This document shows positions 1 through 11,974 of a stretch of 44,401 bases of DNA, piece after piece. The position numbers and the translations under genes were made by a program. Where the stretch lies: NCBI GenBank assembly GCA_018296165.2, contig JACKQL020000215.1:1-44401 (forward strand), in the 5' to 3' direction. This DNA comes from Termitomyces sp. T153. Taxonomy: Eukaryota; Basidiomycota; Agaricomycetes; Agaricales; Lyophyllaceae. Position 1 is the first letter of the stretch; each line of letters starts with the position of its first letter. Below the pieces are notes generated by a model, which was given only the letters and a program-made list of their open reading frames with translations, searched no databases and was not told the DNA's origin.

Positions 1-5
1 CTCAG

Positions 6-2298
6 TTGAAGGAATTGCTAGCTGAAAGTGCACCTCTAAAACCACTTGACTATGAGTCAGGAGGGGCAGTGGTCCTATCAGTTGACACTTCTTGGATGGC
101 AGTGGGCTTTGGAATATTCCAGGAAGCTCCAGACAATCCTAAGCAATGCACTTGTGCTAAGCTAGGATCCATCACCTTGAATGAGAGGGAGGCAAGGTTC
201 TCACAACCTAAAAAAGAATCTTATGGTTTGATGAGAGCCTTGCAAGCTAATAAGTATTGGTTGGTTGGTTGTAGGAAGCTTGTAGTGGAGACTGATGCTA
301 AGTATTTGAAGGGAATGCTAAGCAATCCTGGAGTAGGCCCTAATGTCACCATCATGAGATGGATTGAGAATGTACTACTCTATCATTTTACTTTGAGGCA
401 TGTGCCAGGAAAAATCTTTAGTGTTGATGGCCTGTCTAGGAGGCTAAAGCAGCCAGGAGATGAGGAGTACCCATCTGTTAATCCAGAGTTGGTGGACAAC
501 CCAAAGACTATGCACTTTGAATATCCAGCTCAAACCAACAATGAAACAGGATGGGAAGATTGGGAACCCTTAGCACTTGAAGAGTTTTCAGATCAAATTG
601 ACACTAGAGGTGGCTATCTACATGCAGTAGCCACTGAAGTATCAGATTTTGAACAAGAACTTGATAGAGCAAGGTCTCAAGAGGTGGAACTTAGGAAGGC
701 AGTTCTAAGTCAGCAGCAGACATCTAGAATAGATCCTGTTGCAGTACTATCTCTCTCTCAGCCTCTATTGCCCACAGAAGGCACTGAGGAAGAAAAGGAA
801 GCAGACTTACAAGCCTACTTAGAACATAGAAAGGGTGGTGAGAGTGAATAGTGGGATGACTTGCTGCTAATTGTACAAAGCTGGCTACAAGACCCAAGCA
901 AAGAACCTGAAGGTTTGAAGGGTTGGGACCCAGACAAGTTTAAGAGGTTTGCAAGGCAGTTCTTCTTTGATCAAAAGGGGAGACTGTACAAGCACAGTCA
1001 TGAGGCTAGGCATAAGCTAGTAGTCAATATTAATAGATGAATGTTCATGCTTAAATCAGCCCATGATGCCTTGGGGAATAGAGGGACTTATGCAACCAAA
1101 ATGTTAATACAAGAACAATTTTGGTGGCCAGGAGTTGATGGAGATGTGCAGTGGTATGTTGGGACTTGTCACAACTGTCAGATACATCAGAAGACAGTTG
1201 TAAACAGAGCTCCCACAGTGACCTATACACCCTCTATCTTCCAAGCAATCCACATTGATACCAACCATGCACATGATTCCAGCTTCAGATGGCTGCAAGT
1301 ATATTGTCCATGGTAGGTGTGCATTGTCTTCATAGATGGAGGGGAGGCCTCTGTGCAAATAAAACCATAAGACAATTGGTCAATGGTTGTTTAAGGATGT
1401 AATTTGTTGCTGGGGTTGCATTGCAGAAATCATCACTGACAATGCTGGGCAATTCAAAAAGGTCACAGCTTGGATAAGGAGTAAATATGGAATCAGAGGC
1501 ATTGCTATCTCTCCATACAATTCTCAAGCTAATGGCAAAATTGAAAGGCCACATTGAGATGTTAGGCAAGCTTTATTCAAAGCTTGTGAGGATCACATTA
1601 AATGGTTTTGGTTTTTCTTCCATGCAATGTGGAGTGATTGCATTACTATCTGGCAGAGATTTGGATGTTCACCATACTTCATGGTCACTGGAGCTCATCC
1701 AACTCTACCTTTGGACTTGGTAGAGGCTACCTGGTTAATAGAATTACCAGAAGGGCCATTATCTACAGAAGAGTTGATTGGTTATCATGCTAGGGCTTTA
1801 GCCAAGCACTACCAGCATGTAGAAGAAATGAGAGAGAGAGTTGGGAAGGACAAACTCCAATGTGCCTTGAAGTTTGCAGAAGAGCACAAAAACTCTATCA
1901 AAGACTTCAAATTCAAGCCTTTGTACTTAGTCTTGGTGAAGAATATGATTACAGAAAGTTCACACAGTGCTAAAATGCTGCCCCATTTTCATGGTCCAAT
2001 GGTAGTAATTGCTAAGACCAAGGGTGGTAATTACATTGTGGCAGAGCTGGATGGGTCAGTTTGGCAGACCAGAGTTGTGGCTTTTAGAGTAGTCCTTTAC
2101 AAAGCTTGAAGACAATTGGAGCTATCCCAAAGCCTAGAGCAATGGGTAGATATCACTCCAGAAAAGTTAAAAGAGTTGAGGGAAGAACTACAAAGGCCTA
2201 TTGTAAATGCTATGTCAGATCTGTCATTTGGATCTATAAGGCTTCATGAGCCTCTAGACTATGACACAATTAAGTCAGACAATAGCCCCAAAAGTTGA
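6..2298 (+). pseudogene. Ty3/Gypsy pol 3' part: RNase H and integrase (Family 1)
   Basis: This is the C-terminal half of a retrotransposon polyprotein; the RT lies left of the window. Residues 1-150 of the first open stretch (6-851) are an RNase H domain. Its acidic residues are visible: D27 in SVDTS, E71 in KKESYG, D97 in VETDAK, D141 in VDGLSRR. After stops at 849 and 1038, the integrase zinc-binding region follows (1041-1200): HDALGNRG then CHNC. The second His of the usual HHCC set is Asn. The integrase core begins with HIDT near 1254. The frame then shifts near 1265, and ITDNAGQF (about 1435) and KIERPH (about 1540) supply the second Asp and the Glu. More stops follow at about 1341, 1363, 1555 and 2107. 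The reading continues weakly to 2298. At least five stops and one frameshift make this a dead copy. The gene at 2481-3761 faces it tail to tail. Confidence 0.88.
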
Positions 2299-2480
2299 CA
2301 AAAAGTTTAAAGTTTTTGCTTAAAATCAAAAATAAGTTAAAAAGACTTAAATCACATGTCTTTGGGGTTAAATGGCATTAGATTTGGGGGTTGCAGAATA
2401 AGGAGATATAAAGGATTTTTTTTATAAGTAGGGGTGGTTAAATATGACTATGCTACATGATGCAGAGACAAAGTGAGTGT

Positions 2481-3761
2481 TTACAATGTGGGGGTTGACA
2501 AAAGCTCCAAGGAACTTCTGGGCTCATCAATGGGGGAGGTAGTAAGCTTGATGTCAGACTCTTCAGGAGTAGACTGAAGGGCGGAGTGAGTGATAAGTGG
2601 AGGAATGTAAAAATAATGGGAAAGAAAAAGACACATCTTGAAAGATACATTAAGAGCATCAAGCGGTGAACCTGTGAGCTCAACATCTGGGGAAGCCAAG
2701 ACCTTGTCAAGGCAAGTGAGGCAAGCAGCAATGAGTTTGTATATCTGTAGAGACAAATTGAGAAGGTGGAGCTGCTGTTGAGCAGCAAGCTCCACTGCCT
2801 CATATTGTTTCTTGAGGTCCTTGTGGGGTACTAGTTCATTGCTGTCAGCAAGGAAAACAGCCTTGAGGATAGCATTGACCTGGCCTGAAAGAAGAAGAGC
2901 AGTTTCACTGCTCAACTTGTAGTTGGCTAAGGAAGATGGTAAGCAAAGAGATTGAAGGAGGAAAAGAAGAAAAAGCATACTGACTGAAGAAGTAACCTTG
3001 ACCTTTTTGGGCTTGTGCTTGCCATCAATTTCAGTCTGAGATGGAGTAAGGCACAGGGAGAGTGTGTTGAGTCAATGAGTTAGGATATTAAGATGGTGAG
3101 CTGATGGACTCACATTAGCCTTGCACTTGGCAGAAGGAGCAGGAGATGAACCAGCCATAGCCACATCATGATCTTGAGCTTGACACTTCTAGGGAAAAAG
3201 GTCAACAAATGAGGAAAAATAAGGGTGTAGGATGGAAGAAAGGATATTAGACACACACTGCTTCAGCTTCATGCTTGCAATGAAGTTTCTGATGATTGTT
3301 GTTGATAGTGACAATGGCATTAGCAAAGGAACAGAAGGCCTTGGCCCCAGCTGAAACATCCCAGGCAGAGGAAGGGAGTCTCAGGGCATCGGAAAGAAGG
3401 CCAGAGAAGCCAGATTGATCAGCAATACAAGCAAAGTTGGCCTGGTCAGAGAATGTCTGGCCAAATGTATAAGAGTGATGTAAAAGAAAAGGAACAAAAA
3501 GCATACAAGGTTGAGGAGTCCAAGATAATGGGCCTGGTCTGCTGAGCTAAGGAGCATCTGAGCCATGGACCATGTGCCAACAATGGCACTGGTGAAGGGA
3601 GGATAATGGAGGATGGCAATGATTATGCCAGCACCATTCCGCTTCACTGTGCCATTACACAAAGCTACATAGTTGGGTGGCTTGTTAGGAGAGGGCAGTA
3701 TAGCAGCTATGGTGGCATAGGGAGCAGTGGGAGGCTTGCAAAAAGATGTTGGAGGAGGCAT
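2481..3761 (-). CDS. Intact six-exon gene antisense to the upstream Gypsy pol, function unknown
   Basis: On the minus strand six exons join into an uninterrupted 317-codon frame: 3761-3507, 3456-3259, 3188-3114, 3035-2981, 2926-2649, 2573-2481. The five introns (50, 70, 78, 54 and 75 bp) all start GT and end AG. The 78-bp intron contains a CTAAC-like branch site. Intron phases are 0,0,0,1,0. The first in-frame ATG is at 3761; the frame is open to about 3812 without another ATG, so an upstream exon is possible. The product has an N-terminal part rich in small and hydrophobic residues (KPPNYVALCNG near residue 30), a basic patch KHKPKKVKV that could be a nuclear signal, and a helical region (KKQYEAVELAAQQQLHLLNL). 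I recognise no family. It starts about 600 bp before an LTR-like promoter region and ends 183 bp from the dead pol. It may be an element-borne antisense gene or a host gene caught among repeats. Confidence 0.72.
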
Positions 3762-4364
3762 GACAGGATTGGCAGTGTTGAGGGTCAGGCATTTTGTAGA
3801 GGAAGGGCTCAATCATGTTTTGGATGTGAAGAAAAATATCCATTGAGTTTTTTTTTTTTTTAAAAAAAAAAAGGAAAACTACTTGGTGACACACCAAATA
3901 CAGATCAAGTTGATTGAGAAGGGAGGATTGAGACTGGGCTGAGATTGAGTGAGAAAAATAGCATGCAGCAGAGGTATGGCTGCAGGTTGGGATGAGACAG
4001 ACTGGCGTGTGGTGATGCAAAAAAGAGTTTTGAAGTTTATAGAAAAACAGAAAAATTTTTTTGTGTACTTTACAGGTGTCAGGGCAGAAGAGCACAGCAG
4101 AAATGTTGAGCTGGCTAGGGACAGTCATTACAAAGTTTGGGGGAGGTGATACAGCAGTGTGACAGTGCTTACCTGTAACACAATAGTATTATAAATAAAA
4201 AGAAAAGAACTTTCTCAAAATACCTAAAAATGCTGAAAACTATAAGCATTTTGCAGAAAACAGTAGACAGAGAAAGTACTTAGCTTAATAAAAATACTAT
4301 GCTAATGATCCTAGAAGACAAAATAAGCCTACAAGCAGTAAAAACAAAGCCAGAGAAAAGAGTT
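3762..4364. other. Spacer with a T-run/A-run pair
   Basis: No convincing gene is seen here. About 14 T followed by about 12 A at 3848-3873 could form a hairpin. The minus-strand ORF crossing this tract is low in complexity. The stretch may hold the 5' leader or a missed first exon of the minus-strand gene. Confidence 0.4.
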
Positions 4365-5040
4365 GAGGGTTAAAGGCTAAGCATATCATCTTGATTGAGA
4401 GAATCTGATCAGAGTGATAGCCAACATGCCTAACAAAGTGGCAGTGCTGGCTATCCTTGGCATCTCAACAAAGCCAGCTTTGAACCCAAAAACTTTGATT
4501 CTCTCATCCCACACCTTGTGACACTACCCAAACCTCATAGAACCCACATTGCCAATCATCTCAATGAAAGAGGAGGACTCAGTGAAGGGAGGAAGGAACT
4601 ACAGAAAGAAGGATGGGGAAGGAAAGCCTTACCATGCATTGCCAAGGCCCGCCCATGTGGAACCCCAATGCCCAGAGCTCCCATTGGCCAACTATGCTCC
4701 TGGACAACAACAAAAACATGCAGAAAAGCCCTGGTCCATACGAGGAGGATGAGGTATAAAAAGAGAAAGATTTTGGAGGGAAAGACCAAGCAAACCCTTG
4801 CCATGGCTCAGTGATCCCCAAAGAGCAGATTGTTTATGCCTACAAGCTCAATTAGCTTTGGAATATTTAGTATAATAAACTATTTGTGCCCATTCTAAAG
4901 TTTGAGACCATCTCTTACTTGAGAATTAAAATCAATAAATCTATTAACCTATCTAATTATACAAGTGAGAACTTGTAGCTGAGAACCCTGAACTCTTGCA
5001 AAGTCTAAGTCTGACACATCTGGCCTAAAGTTTTATAACT
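4365..5040 (+). promoter_or_regulatory. LTR-like region with TATA box and poly(A) signal (Family 1 ?)
   Basis: A good TATA box (TATAAAAAG, 4755-4763) is followed about 115 bp later by AATAAA (4874-4879). The tract ends near ATAACTTGGTGCCACTG (about 5035-5050), which resembles a tRNA-type primer binding site. This is the order expected of U3-R-U5-PBS. It lies downstream of pol and of the antisense gene, so it may be the 3' LTR of the left-edge element. I could not fix the ends: TGTGACAC at 4515 and TCTGACACA near 5018 are candidates only. The sequence past about 5065 belongs to another element. Confidence 0.4.
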
Positions 5041-5065
5041 TGGTGCCACTGTCAACTTTAGATTT

Positions 5066-7600
5066 TGCATCACTGGTTGCTCTGCCAGATGTCCTAAAGG
5101 ATGTCTACCTCTGCTCCCTTAATGACTAGACCTTCCATAACTTGGATTGCAAACAGCTTGAGCCAGAGGAGCACGATGTTGCTATTGTCCTCTCCCCCAT
5201 TGCTATGGTCCACTTTCTGAAACAGGGTGTTTGGTTTTCTCATACTCTGTCCAGGCTTGTAGTGCAGCAAGAAGTTGAAATTGGCTAGGTAGAGGGACTA
5301 TCATGCCTGTTGGCAATTGAGCTTCTTGGCTGTCCAGAAGTATTTGAGGTTCTTGTGATCCGTCTAGACTTCAAACTCATGCCATGCACCTTCCAGGAAG
5401 TGCTGCCACTCCTCAAATAACTAAATGATGGCCAGCATCTCCTTGTTGTGGATCTCATAGTTCTGCTCTATGGCATTCAGGCTCTTGGAGTAGAAGGCCA
5501 CTGAATGCCACTTCTCATCATCCAGGGACTGCTGTGAAAAAACAGCTCCAGTGGCAAAGTCAGAGCTGTCAGCTTTTACCTGGAAGGAGGAGTTATTGCT
5601 CAGGAAAAGAAGGACAGGTCTTGAGGTCATGGCATGCCTGAGAGCATCGAAGGCCATCTGCTCCAGAGGCCCCCAACTCTACACAATGTCCTTCCTGGTG
5701 AAGTCAAATAGTAGGTGGGTGTGAAGCAAGAAGTTTTGGATAAATCTCTGGTAAAAGTTCATGAAGCCTAGGAATGCCTATACCACCTTCTTGTTCTTGG
5801 GCTCCAGCTACTCTGCTACACCTGCTACCTTCACTGTGTCCATCTCCACAGCTCTGTGTAAGATGATCAGGCCAAGATACTCAATCTAGGTCTGCTCAAA
5901 CTTGCACTTCTCTGGTTTGAGGTAGAGCTAGTACTGGTGGAGATGTTCTAAGATGAGGCAGGTGATGTGGTGGTGTTCTTCCAGCATTTTAGTGTAGATA
6001 AGAATGTTGTTGAGGTATACACACACTACACCTTCTGCAATGAGGTCTCAGAAGTTGTTGTTCATCATCATCTGAAAGGTGGCCAGGCTGTTGGTAAGTC
6101 CAAAGAACATAACAAGAGGTTCAAATAGTCTCCAGTTAGTCTGGAAGGCTGCCTTCCATTCATCTCCCTCCTGGATACACATATTGTTGTAGCCCCACCA
6201 GACATCCAATTTAGTAAAGTATTGTGCACCCTGGAGATTGTTGATGAGCTTGGAGATGAGGGGGAGGAAGTAGTATTTCTTCACAGTCATGGCATTGAGA
6301 ACCCAGTAATCCTGAACCAGTCAGAGCGAGCCATCTTTCTTGATGAAGAAGACTGTAAAAGTCATTAAAGATTTGGGAGGGCATATGCAACCAGAGTCCA
6401 GATTCTCTTGCAGGAAGGCATCAAATCAAGTTCATCCTGCTCCTTAAGTGCTAATGGGTAGACCTTACAGCTGGTGGGCATGGAGTTGGGCAATAGCTCA
6501 ATGGTGTGGTCTCACTGCTTGCACTCTAGGAGTAAGTCAAACAAGGCCTTGGAGAACACGTCCTCAAATGCATAAAGATAGGGGGGTACAACATTCTAGA
6601 ACTTCTGGGATGCAAAGTTAGCTGTGAATGCCTAGGCCAGCCACTAGAATGTGGTTTGGCTAGCACAGATCTCTATGACAGAGTGGACATAAAGTGGTGG
6701 CATAAATCTGGTCCTCCAGCTCTACTGCTTCCTTTGGGAGCTCCAGTTTGTGTACACTGCCAAACTCCTTTCTGCCTTCCTCCTCTGGGGCTCTGCCACT
6801 ACTCTGGTTATCCTTGTAGAGGGCTTCCCTATGAGGGAATGCCAGGAGCAGGGATCTAGGAGGTTCAAATCAGCAAAGAGGAGAGGCTTAGTGTGATATA
6901 TGCAGATGGCTGCATGCTCTTGAACTTGAGCTCAGCATTCTTCCTTGGCCTTGGTGGTGCAGGCAGAGCATCTCTGAGGGCACCTGCTCATTGTTACCTC
7001 ACCCTTGGTCCAGTCTACTTCAGAGTTGTGCTGTCAGAGCTATGTAAAGCTAAGAATTATATCCTGTTTTCCCAAGCTGGTGGTGGTGAAGACTGCATGC
7101 TTCACATAGTTTCAATAACAGAGGACAAGGTTGATTACAGAGCTGATAGTGCCTGCTTTGTTAGGTATTCTGTTGATGTTGAAGACTAGAATGGGCTTGA
7201 AGAGTGGCTGCATGGTCAGGCCATAGTGCTTTATAAACTCTGAGCTCATGAATAATCAGTTCCATCACTCCACTATTTAGGAGAGTGGTGACTCTGCAGG
7301 TTTGCTAGGTGTCTGTGGTCTCTATTTCCATGTCAAGGCACAAGGAGTTGGTAGATGAGCTTCGAAGCCATTATGTACTGCTAGGGCATCTGGCACACCT
7401 AGGCAAAGTGGCACTGGCAGACCCTAGCTGGTGTTGGAGAACTTGACAAAGGCTCCAAAGTTGGTATTCATATGTCTGGAGGAGAACATGGAGGTTCTTC
7501 TGTCTTAGAATGAGGGGCATTGGAAAAGGCAATTTCATTTTCTAGCAACAAATATGAGAACCTGTCAGTACCCAGAAATGGAGGCATACACCTCATCTGT
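5066..7600 (-). pseudogene. Gypsy pol (protease, RT, RNase H), Family 2
   Basis: In minus-strand order: a protease near 7290, where the DSG motif reads NSG (catalytic Asp replaced by Asn); an RT segment at 6290-6048 with PLISKLINN, FTKLDVWWGYNN and FEPLVMFFGLTNS; and the RT active-site box near 6020, which reads YLNN instead of YLDD. The RNase H follows at 5657-5421, with VKADSSDFATGAV and NYEIHNKEML keeping the first Asp and the Glu, and TDHKNLKYFW near 5350 keeping the next Asp. Many in-frame stops separate the pieces. The Asp-to-Asn changes are all G-to-A on the coding strand, as expected from cytosine deamination on the other strand. Nothing here could be active. Confidence 0.88.
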
Positions 7601-7689
7601 CACTCAACTAAAAATCCCCCTCCAGTTCCAGGCATAACATGCAAGTGCTAATCTCCTCCAGAGTCAGACAAAGGCATACACTTTATCTG

Positions 7690-8915
7690 TCACTTGACTA
7701 AAAATCCTCCTCCAGTTCTGGGGGTGACATTCAAGCACTGATCTCCTCCAGGGTCAACTCCAGTATTGGCTTGTCTGGCAACAGAGCTCCAGCAGCATCC
7801 TTTGTGGCCAGCAATTGCAGAAAGAGTTCCTCCTGCTCCACTGTGGAGAAGTAATACACTTCTAGGCCTAAGGGGCAGTGTCATGCAAAATGCCTGGGCT
7901 TTTTGCATCTCTGACACAGTAATGGCATGGTGTGAAGCTGTTGGGCTATGTTCATATCCATGAGAATGCCTAGCAGCAAGGAGTGCAGTGCAGGGATGGT
8001 TGGAGTGGGGGCAGGCACTGGGCAAGCAGGCATGGGGTATTGGAGGCTGGTGACCAGTGTGGGGCATAGTATGAGGTGCATGCAGTAGAGCTCTCATTGA
8101 ATTTCTATGAGTTGCCACTGATCCTGGGCTATCTTGTACCACAAAGCAATCCTTTCATCATTTAGGCAGCCCTCCACAAGATTGTCAATGCATTCCACCA
8201 GTGCAAGGTGCAGGCTGTCCCAGAATGTGAAGCATAACTGAAGGCTGTTAGAGTAGGCGGCTTGCTTAGCCAGTGCCCAGAAGAAGTCAATGTACTCATC
8301 CAGGGTTTATTTCTCTTGCCCATATTGCTCCCTGTCACATAGTGCCAGAGCAGTGGTTTTAGCAGGGTTGAGCAGAAAAAACTCCACCCAAAACTTGAAG
8401 GTGGCCTAGTCCAGGAAACTGCCCACACCTCCAGAGCAACAAAAGACTTGCAATGCATAGGTGGAAGCATGTCTGGTCTTCATGTACAACAGTACCCAGG
8501 CTATTTTCAATGCATTAGAGTCAAAAGCATTCCTGCTAAAGTAAATGTAGGTGAGGCAGGACTGGAGAAAATGTTCCCTGCTAGAGTGAGCACCATTGTA
8601 TGTGTCTAGAAGTGTGGGGTGCAGAATCTGCAGTTGTAGGGTCACCAGAGCTGCAGAAATGGATACAGAAGTGGTCAGAGTAGGTTCCACAACTGGGGGA
8701 AGTGCAGAGGTAGAGGGCAGGCACTTGAGCAGCACCTGGAGTGATTGGGAGATAAGATCTGTGGTTTGATGGAGGGTGGAGAGTTTGATTGTATAGTGGG
8801 TAAGAGATGATTGTGTGAGTTGCACCTGGTTTTCTAGGTGTAGCAAGCAGGGCCAGGCTTTGTCCTGTGGGGCTGGAGCCTCTATAGGGGTGTCTGGGTT
8901 GGCAAGCTGAGACAC
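7690..8915 (-). pseudogene. Gypsy gag with CCHC zinc knuckle, Family 2
   Basis: The frame opens at 8915 (MSQLANPDTP) with the LHLENQVQLTQSSLTHYT helix typical of this family's gag. It continues through a capsid-like part (about 8650-8160) and ends in a zinc knuckle near 7900: CQRCKKPRHFA-stop-HC, a CX2CX4HX4C motif with a stop inside it. Frameshifts near 8410 and 8150 split the protein. At the gag end an imperfect 91-bp tandem duplication (units at about 7582 and 7673) repeats the stop-codon region. The homologous plus-strand copy has an intact knuckle at 21910. Confidence 0.82.
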
Positions 8916-9021
8916 AGAACTCTGTGGTGCTTAATCCTAGTGAGGAAGCAACAGATAGAGGCTTGGAGGTTCTCTGCAGCTATGAGGGGCTTCCAGACCA
9001 GTTTTAAAAAACTTGTTCTGC

Positions 9022-9385
9022 TGTAAGGGCAACCTTCAGGGTGGCAGACCTGAGTCACACAGCTAGCAGAGGGGAATCCAAAGTATATTAGCAAGTAGAT
9101 AAAGGTACAAGCAGTAACTAATCACTGAGCAGAGGAGAATCTAAAGAGAACAAGTCTAAGAATCCCCTGCTGCTTGGTGCAGCATATCAGCAGGTGGCAG
9201 AGGTATGGGAACAACTGTATAGAAGGCCAGAGCTAGCCTTAATCCTAGAAAGATAATTGATGAGGTAATACAGAAAGTTCCATAGGTCTCCAGAGATCTC
9301 CAGGGTTCTGGAGCAAGCTCTGGAGACATAGAACAAGCTGTGGAGATGCTGGAACAAGTTGCAGAGGCAAGAGTTCCCCCCAACA
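9022..9385 (-). repeat. LTR, Family 2 (364 bp)
   Basis: In minus orientation it starts TGTTGGGG and ends GGTTGCCCTTACA, so it has TG...CA ends. It is clearly homologous over its length to the 370-bp LTR at 19357-19726. Just inside the element (about 9011-9019, minus) lies AGAACAAGT, the primer site discussed for the plus copy. The left side of Family 3 pol abuts it at 9386. Confidence 0.82.
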
Positions 9386-10780
9386 TCCTCAGCAATTGAT
9401 ATAAGGACTGTGGTACTCCAACCAACAATGCCAAATGACTCCAGACATCCTGCCCAACTCCAAACCCCACTGCCACTACTCCAACACCTGCCCCCATTGA
9501 TTCAGAATCCTTGGCACCCAAATTATCAGCACTGCCCCCTCCACATGCATTTTACAAGACAGAGCTCCCACCTGTCAACTACAAATCACACTGTACTTAC
9601 CAGAAGAACACTTAAGCACAGGAACTACCCCATTAGAACAAAAGGCAAAAGAATAAATCCCATATAAAATAGTTCCTCCAGAGTATCATAAATTTGCTGA
9701 CATGTTCTTTGAAGGAAGCAAAAAGGACTTCCTCCACTACCACTCTGGACTTCACCATTACAACCTCAGCACTCAACCCCATTGGTATGGGAACCTTTGA
9801 AAACTGAAGATGTGCCTCTGCCCAGCCTCACCTGCAACACACTCAAAGGCCTCCCCTCAACTTCCTGTAAAAGCCCTACTAGCAACTTCAGACAACTCCA
9901 GACTCCACTGCCACAATTCTGGACTCTACTACCACCACCCAACCCTCAACCATCAATCAGGAGATCTTGGCATTGAAGACACACCTCTGCTCCTTAGATG
10001 CCCCTTCAAGGCTTCCTCCAACATCTCACAGAATCAAAATAAAGCCCTGAGGTACTCTAACTCACAACTCCAGGCAATTCCAGACTCCACCCCATGACTC
10101 CAGACCCTGGCACCACAGCTCTGAACCCCCACTTCCCTGACTCTGACACCCATCTAGAAACCCCCAATGTTAAAACTATCAGCACTATCCCTGTCACACA
10201 CATTCTGCAAGCTAAAATCCTCACTTGTCAACTACAAATCACTCCAACCTTGCCAGAGAGAATGTCCATGCATGCCTCTACAGCACCAAGACCTACCTCC
10301 ACTCTAGCTGCAACAATGTCTGGACCACTCTGGAACATGAATAGAAGACCACCCCCCACACCCACCATGACCTCTTTGGATACCTAGTAATGCCCTTGGA
10401 ATGACCAGCTCCCCCACCACACTGCAGTATTCATGTACTTAGATAACAGCCTAACCAACTCAACTTCTTGAGAGAACAACTAGAACATGTCTGCCACAGC
10501 CTAAAACAACTCTAGAAGTATCACCACAGTCACTAAACAGCTCTGCCACCCACCAGCTTGCTGGCCCAAAGCCCTCTCCAAATACAACTTCATCACCTGC
10601 TACTACCCTGGTCAACTTAATGCAAAACTCAACACTCTCAACCAGGGGTCCAATGTATACCTGAAGAACCCCTTTTAGGCTAAGCAAAATACATTCCACT
10701 ACTCAGTGGTAATCCCCATTAAGTGTTTACATATTGTGCTGACTTAAATGAAAAAGGAACCCAGCACCAACTCCAGACCT
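9386..10780 (+). pseudogene. Gypsy pol, RT and RNase H remnants (Family 3, plus copy)
   Basis: Short recognisable blocks lie in shifting frames. VPPEYHKFADMF (about 9672) is the conserved start of the RT region. An RT core near 10330-10440 reads like EHE-KTTPHTHHDLFGYLVMPLE. The end of RNase H near 10590-10670 reads CYYPGQLNAKLNTLNQGS, where the usual DAL of the last catalytic position is NTL. A segment of about 640-655 bp from 9411 recurs from 10051 (compare ATCAGCACT at 9525 and 10178), so part of the protease-RT linker is duplicated. No long frame survives. The base composition is C-rich and CpG-free. Confidence 0.72.
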
Positions 10781-10954
10781 CCTCTTTACCCAGCATGACC
10801 TCCAACACCACCTTGCTAACAAGCCAACTCCTGACTCCTTACACTGTTTCTAGGCCACAGGTTCCTACTCTAGAAGGGATATACCTATAAAATGCACCTC
10901 CATACTTCTTCCCCCACACAGCTCAATTGTAAGGGGACAACCCCATTAAATAAC

Positions 10955-11420
10955 TCTGATGAGTAACTCTGACTCTATCTGGCCTTAGTCATAAGTGTAG
11001 CATCATCTCTAGCACATGTGATTGACTGGCCACCAAGCCCTGTGCCCTTCTGTCAGCATTAGTCAGCCCTTCATAGTCATTAGACACTATTTCTCCTTTT
11101 AACATATTGTTAGTAATTACTGCTTAGCATACTTGGGCTGCTTACCATATATAGCATTAATTATAGCATAGCCATTGATATAGTATATAAGCTGGTCAGC
11201 AGGATAGAATATCCTCTAACCAAATAATAGCAGTATTCTTCTGGCATATACATTGATCTGACTATAAGAGCTCCAGTGTTGTTACTCATGTTTGGCTCAC
11301 TACACTTGCCCTTCACCTGACTTAGCCACTCTGTGCTTCTTTGACTCTTGCCTATTGCTTGTATCTGCTTGCCTTCTATTGAGTTTATCCACAGAATGCT
11401 TATTCCCTTACACTAATCTC
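10955..11420 (+). mobile_element. Probable solo LTR inserted in the tandem array
   Basis: This A/T-richer block does not match the repeat unit. It starts around TGATGAGTAACTC, contains a TATA box (GTATATAAG near 11193) and ends around CCCTTACA at 11420. I could not find a clean target duplication, so the ends are approximate. An inner start at TGTTAGTAATTAC (about 11108) is also possible. Confidence 0.45.
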
Positions 11421-11604
11421 CAAAGACAACTCCCTCAATAAGCCAGTCACTGACCAGCTCCTCATGCTAACTCTGGACTACTGGCTCTTACTCTGGAGAA
11501 GATGAACCCACAAAACAGACTCCTTCTCCTACCCAACAGAAACATTGAAGACAACTCTATCAACAAGCCAGCAACTAACCAGCTCCTCATGCTAACTCTA
11601 GACT

Positions 11605-11974
11605 TGTTAGGGAACTGTCAATGCATGTGTTTGGTCATGTATTTGGTCACCTGATCAGTTGCTATGTGAGTTCTGTGCAGAACTCATATAGCAAGGTATA
11701 TACATGTTTAGCAAGGTCATAGTCACATGATCAGTTGCCATGTGAATTCTGTGCAGAACCCACATGGCAAGGTATACACATGTTTGGCAAGGTCACATGA
11801 CTGGAGTAGATTTTCCAAACCCTGATATTGGAGATCCTCAGACTTGTTCTCTTTAAATCTCTCTTTGCCAGGTGTGTTATCTTCCTTGTAGACATTGTAC
11901 TGTGCTGAATAGACTTTAAATCTCCCTCTGCCAGTTGTATGACTGAGCCACAGCCTCCAGAGGTTGCCCTTACA
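11605..11974 (+). mobile_element. Solo LTR (370 bp) with 5-bp target duplication
   Basis: It begins TGTTAGGG and ends GCCCTTACA. It is flanked by AGACT at 11600-11604 and 11975-11979; removing it plus one AGACT restores a continuous tandem-repeat unit. The last ~140 bp match the R-U5 end of the Family 2 LTRs, including CAGACTTGTTCTC, but the first ~200 bp do not. That unmatched U3 holds two copies of a 76-bp direct repeat (about 11646-11797) centred on TGATCAGTTGC and GTTCTGTGCAGAAC. Confidence 0.85.

Larger units (their letters stand above)
5041..9385 (-). mobile_element. Family 2 chromovirus, minus-strand copy, 3' end missing
   Basis: Reading right to left, this holds an LTR (9385-9022), gag (8915-7690), then protease, RT and RNase H (about 7600-5066). 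The sequence stops just after the RNase H/integrase linker and runs into a different element near 5065. Integrase, chromodomain and 3' LTR are therefore missing. It shares domain order and LTR with the plus-strand copy at 19357-27315. Confidence 0.85.

Noticed and set aside
3848..3873. T-run/A-run as a terminator or processed poly(A) tail
   Set aside because: Both runs are adjacent and symmetric, and there is no retroposed coding sequence next to them.
6656..7189. Plus-strand ORFs of 67 and 98 aa
   Set aside because: They are shadows of the minus-strand protease-RT linker of the Family 2 copy.
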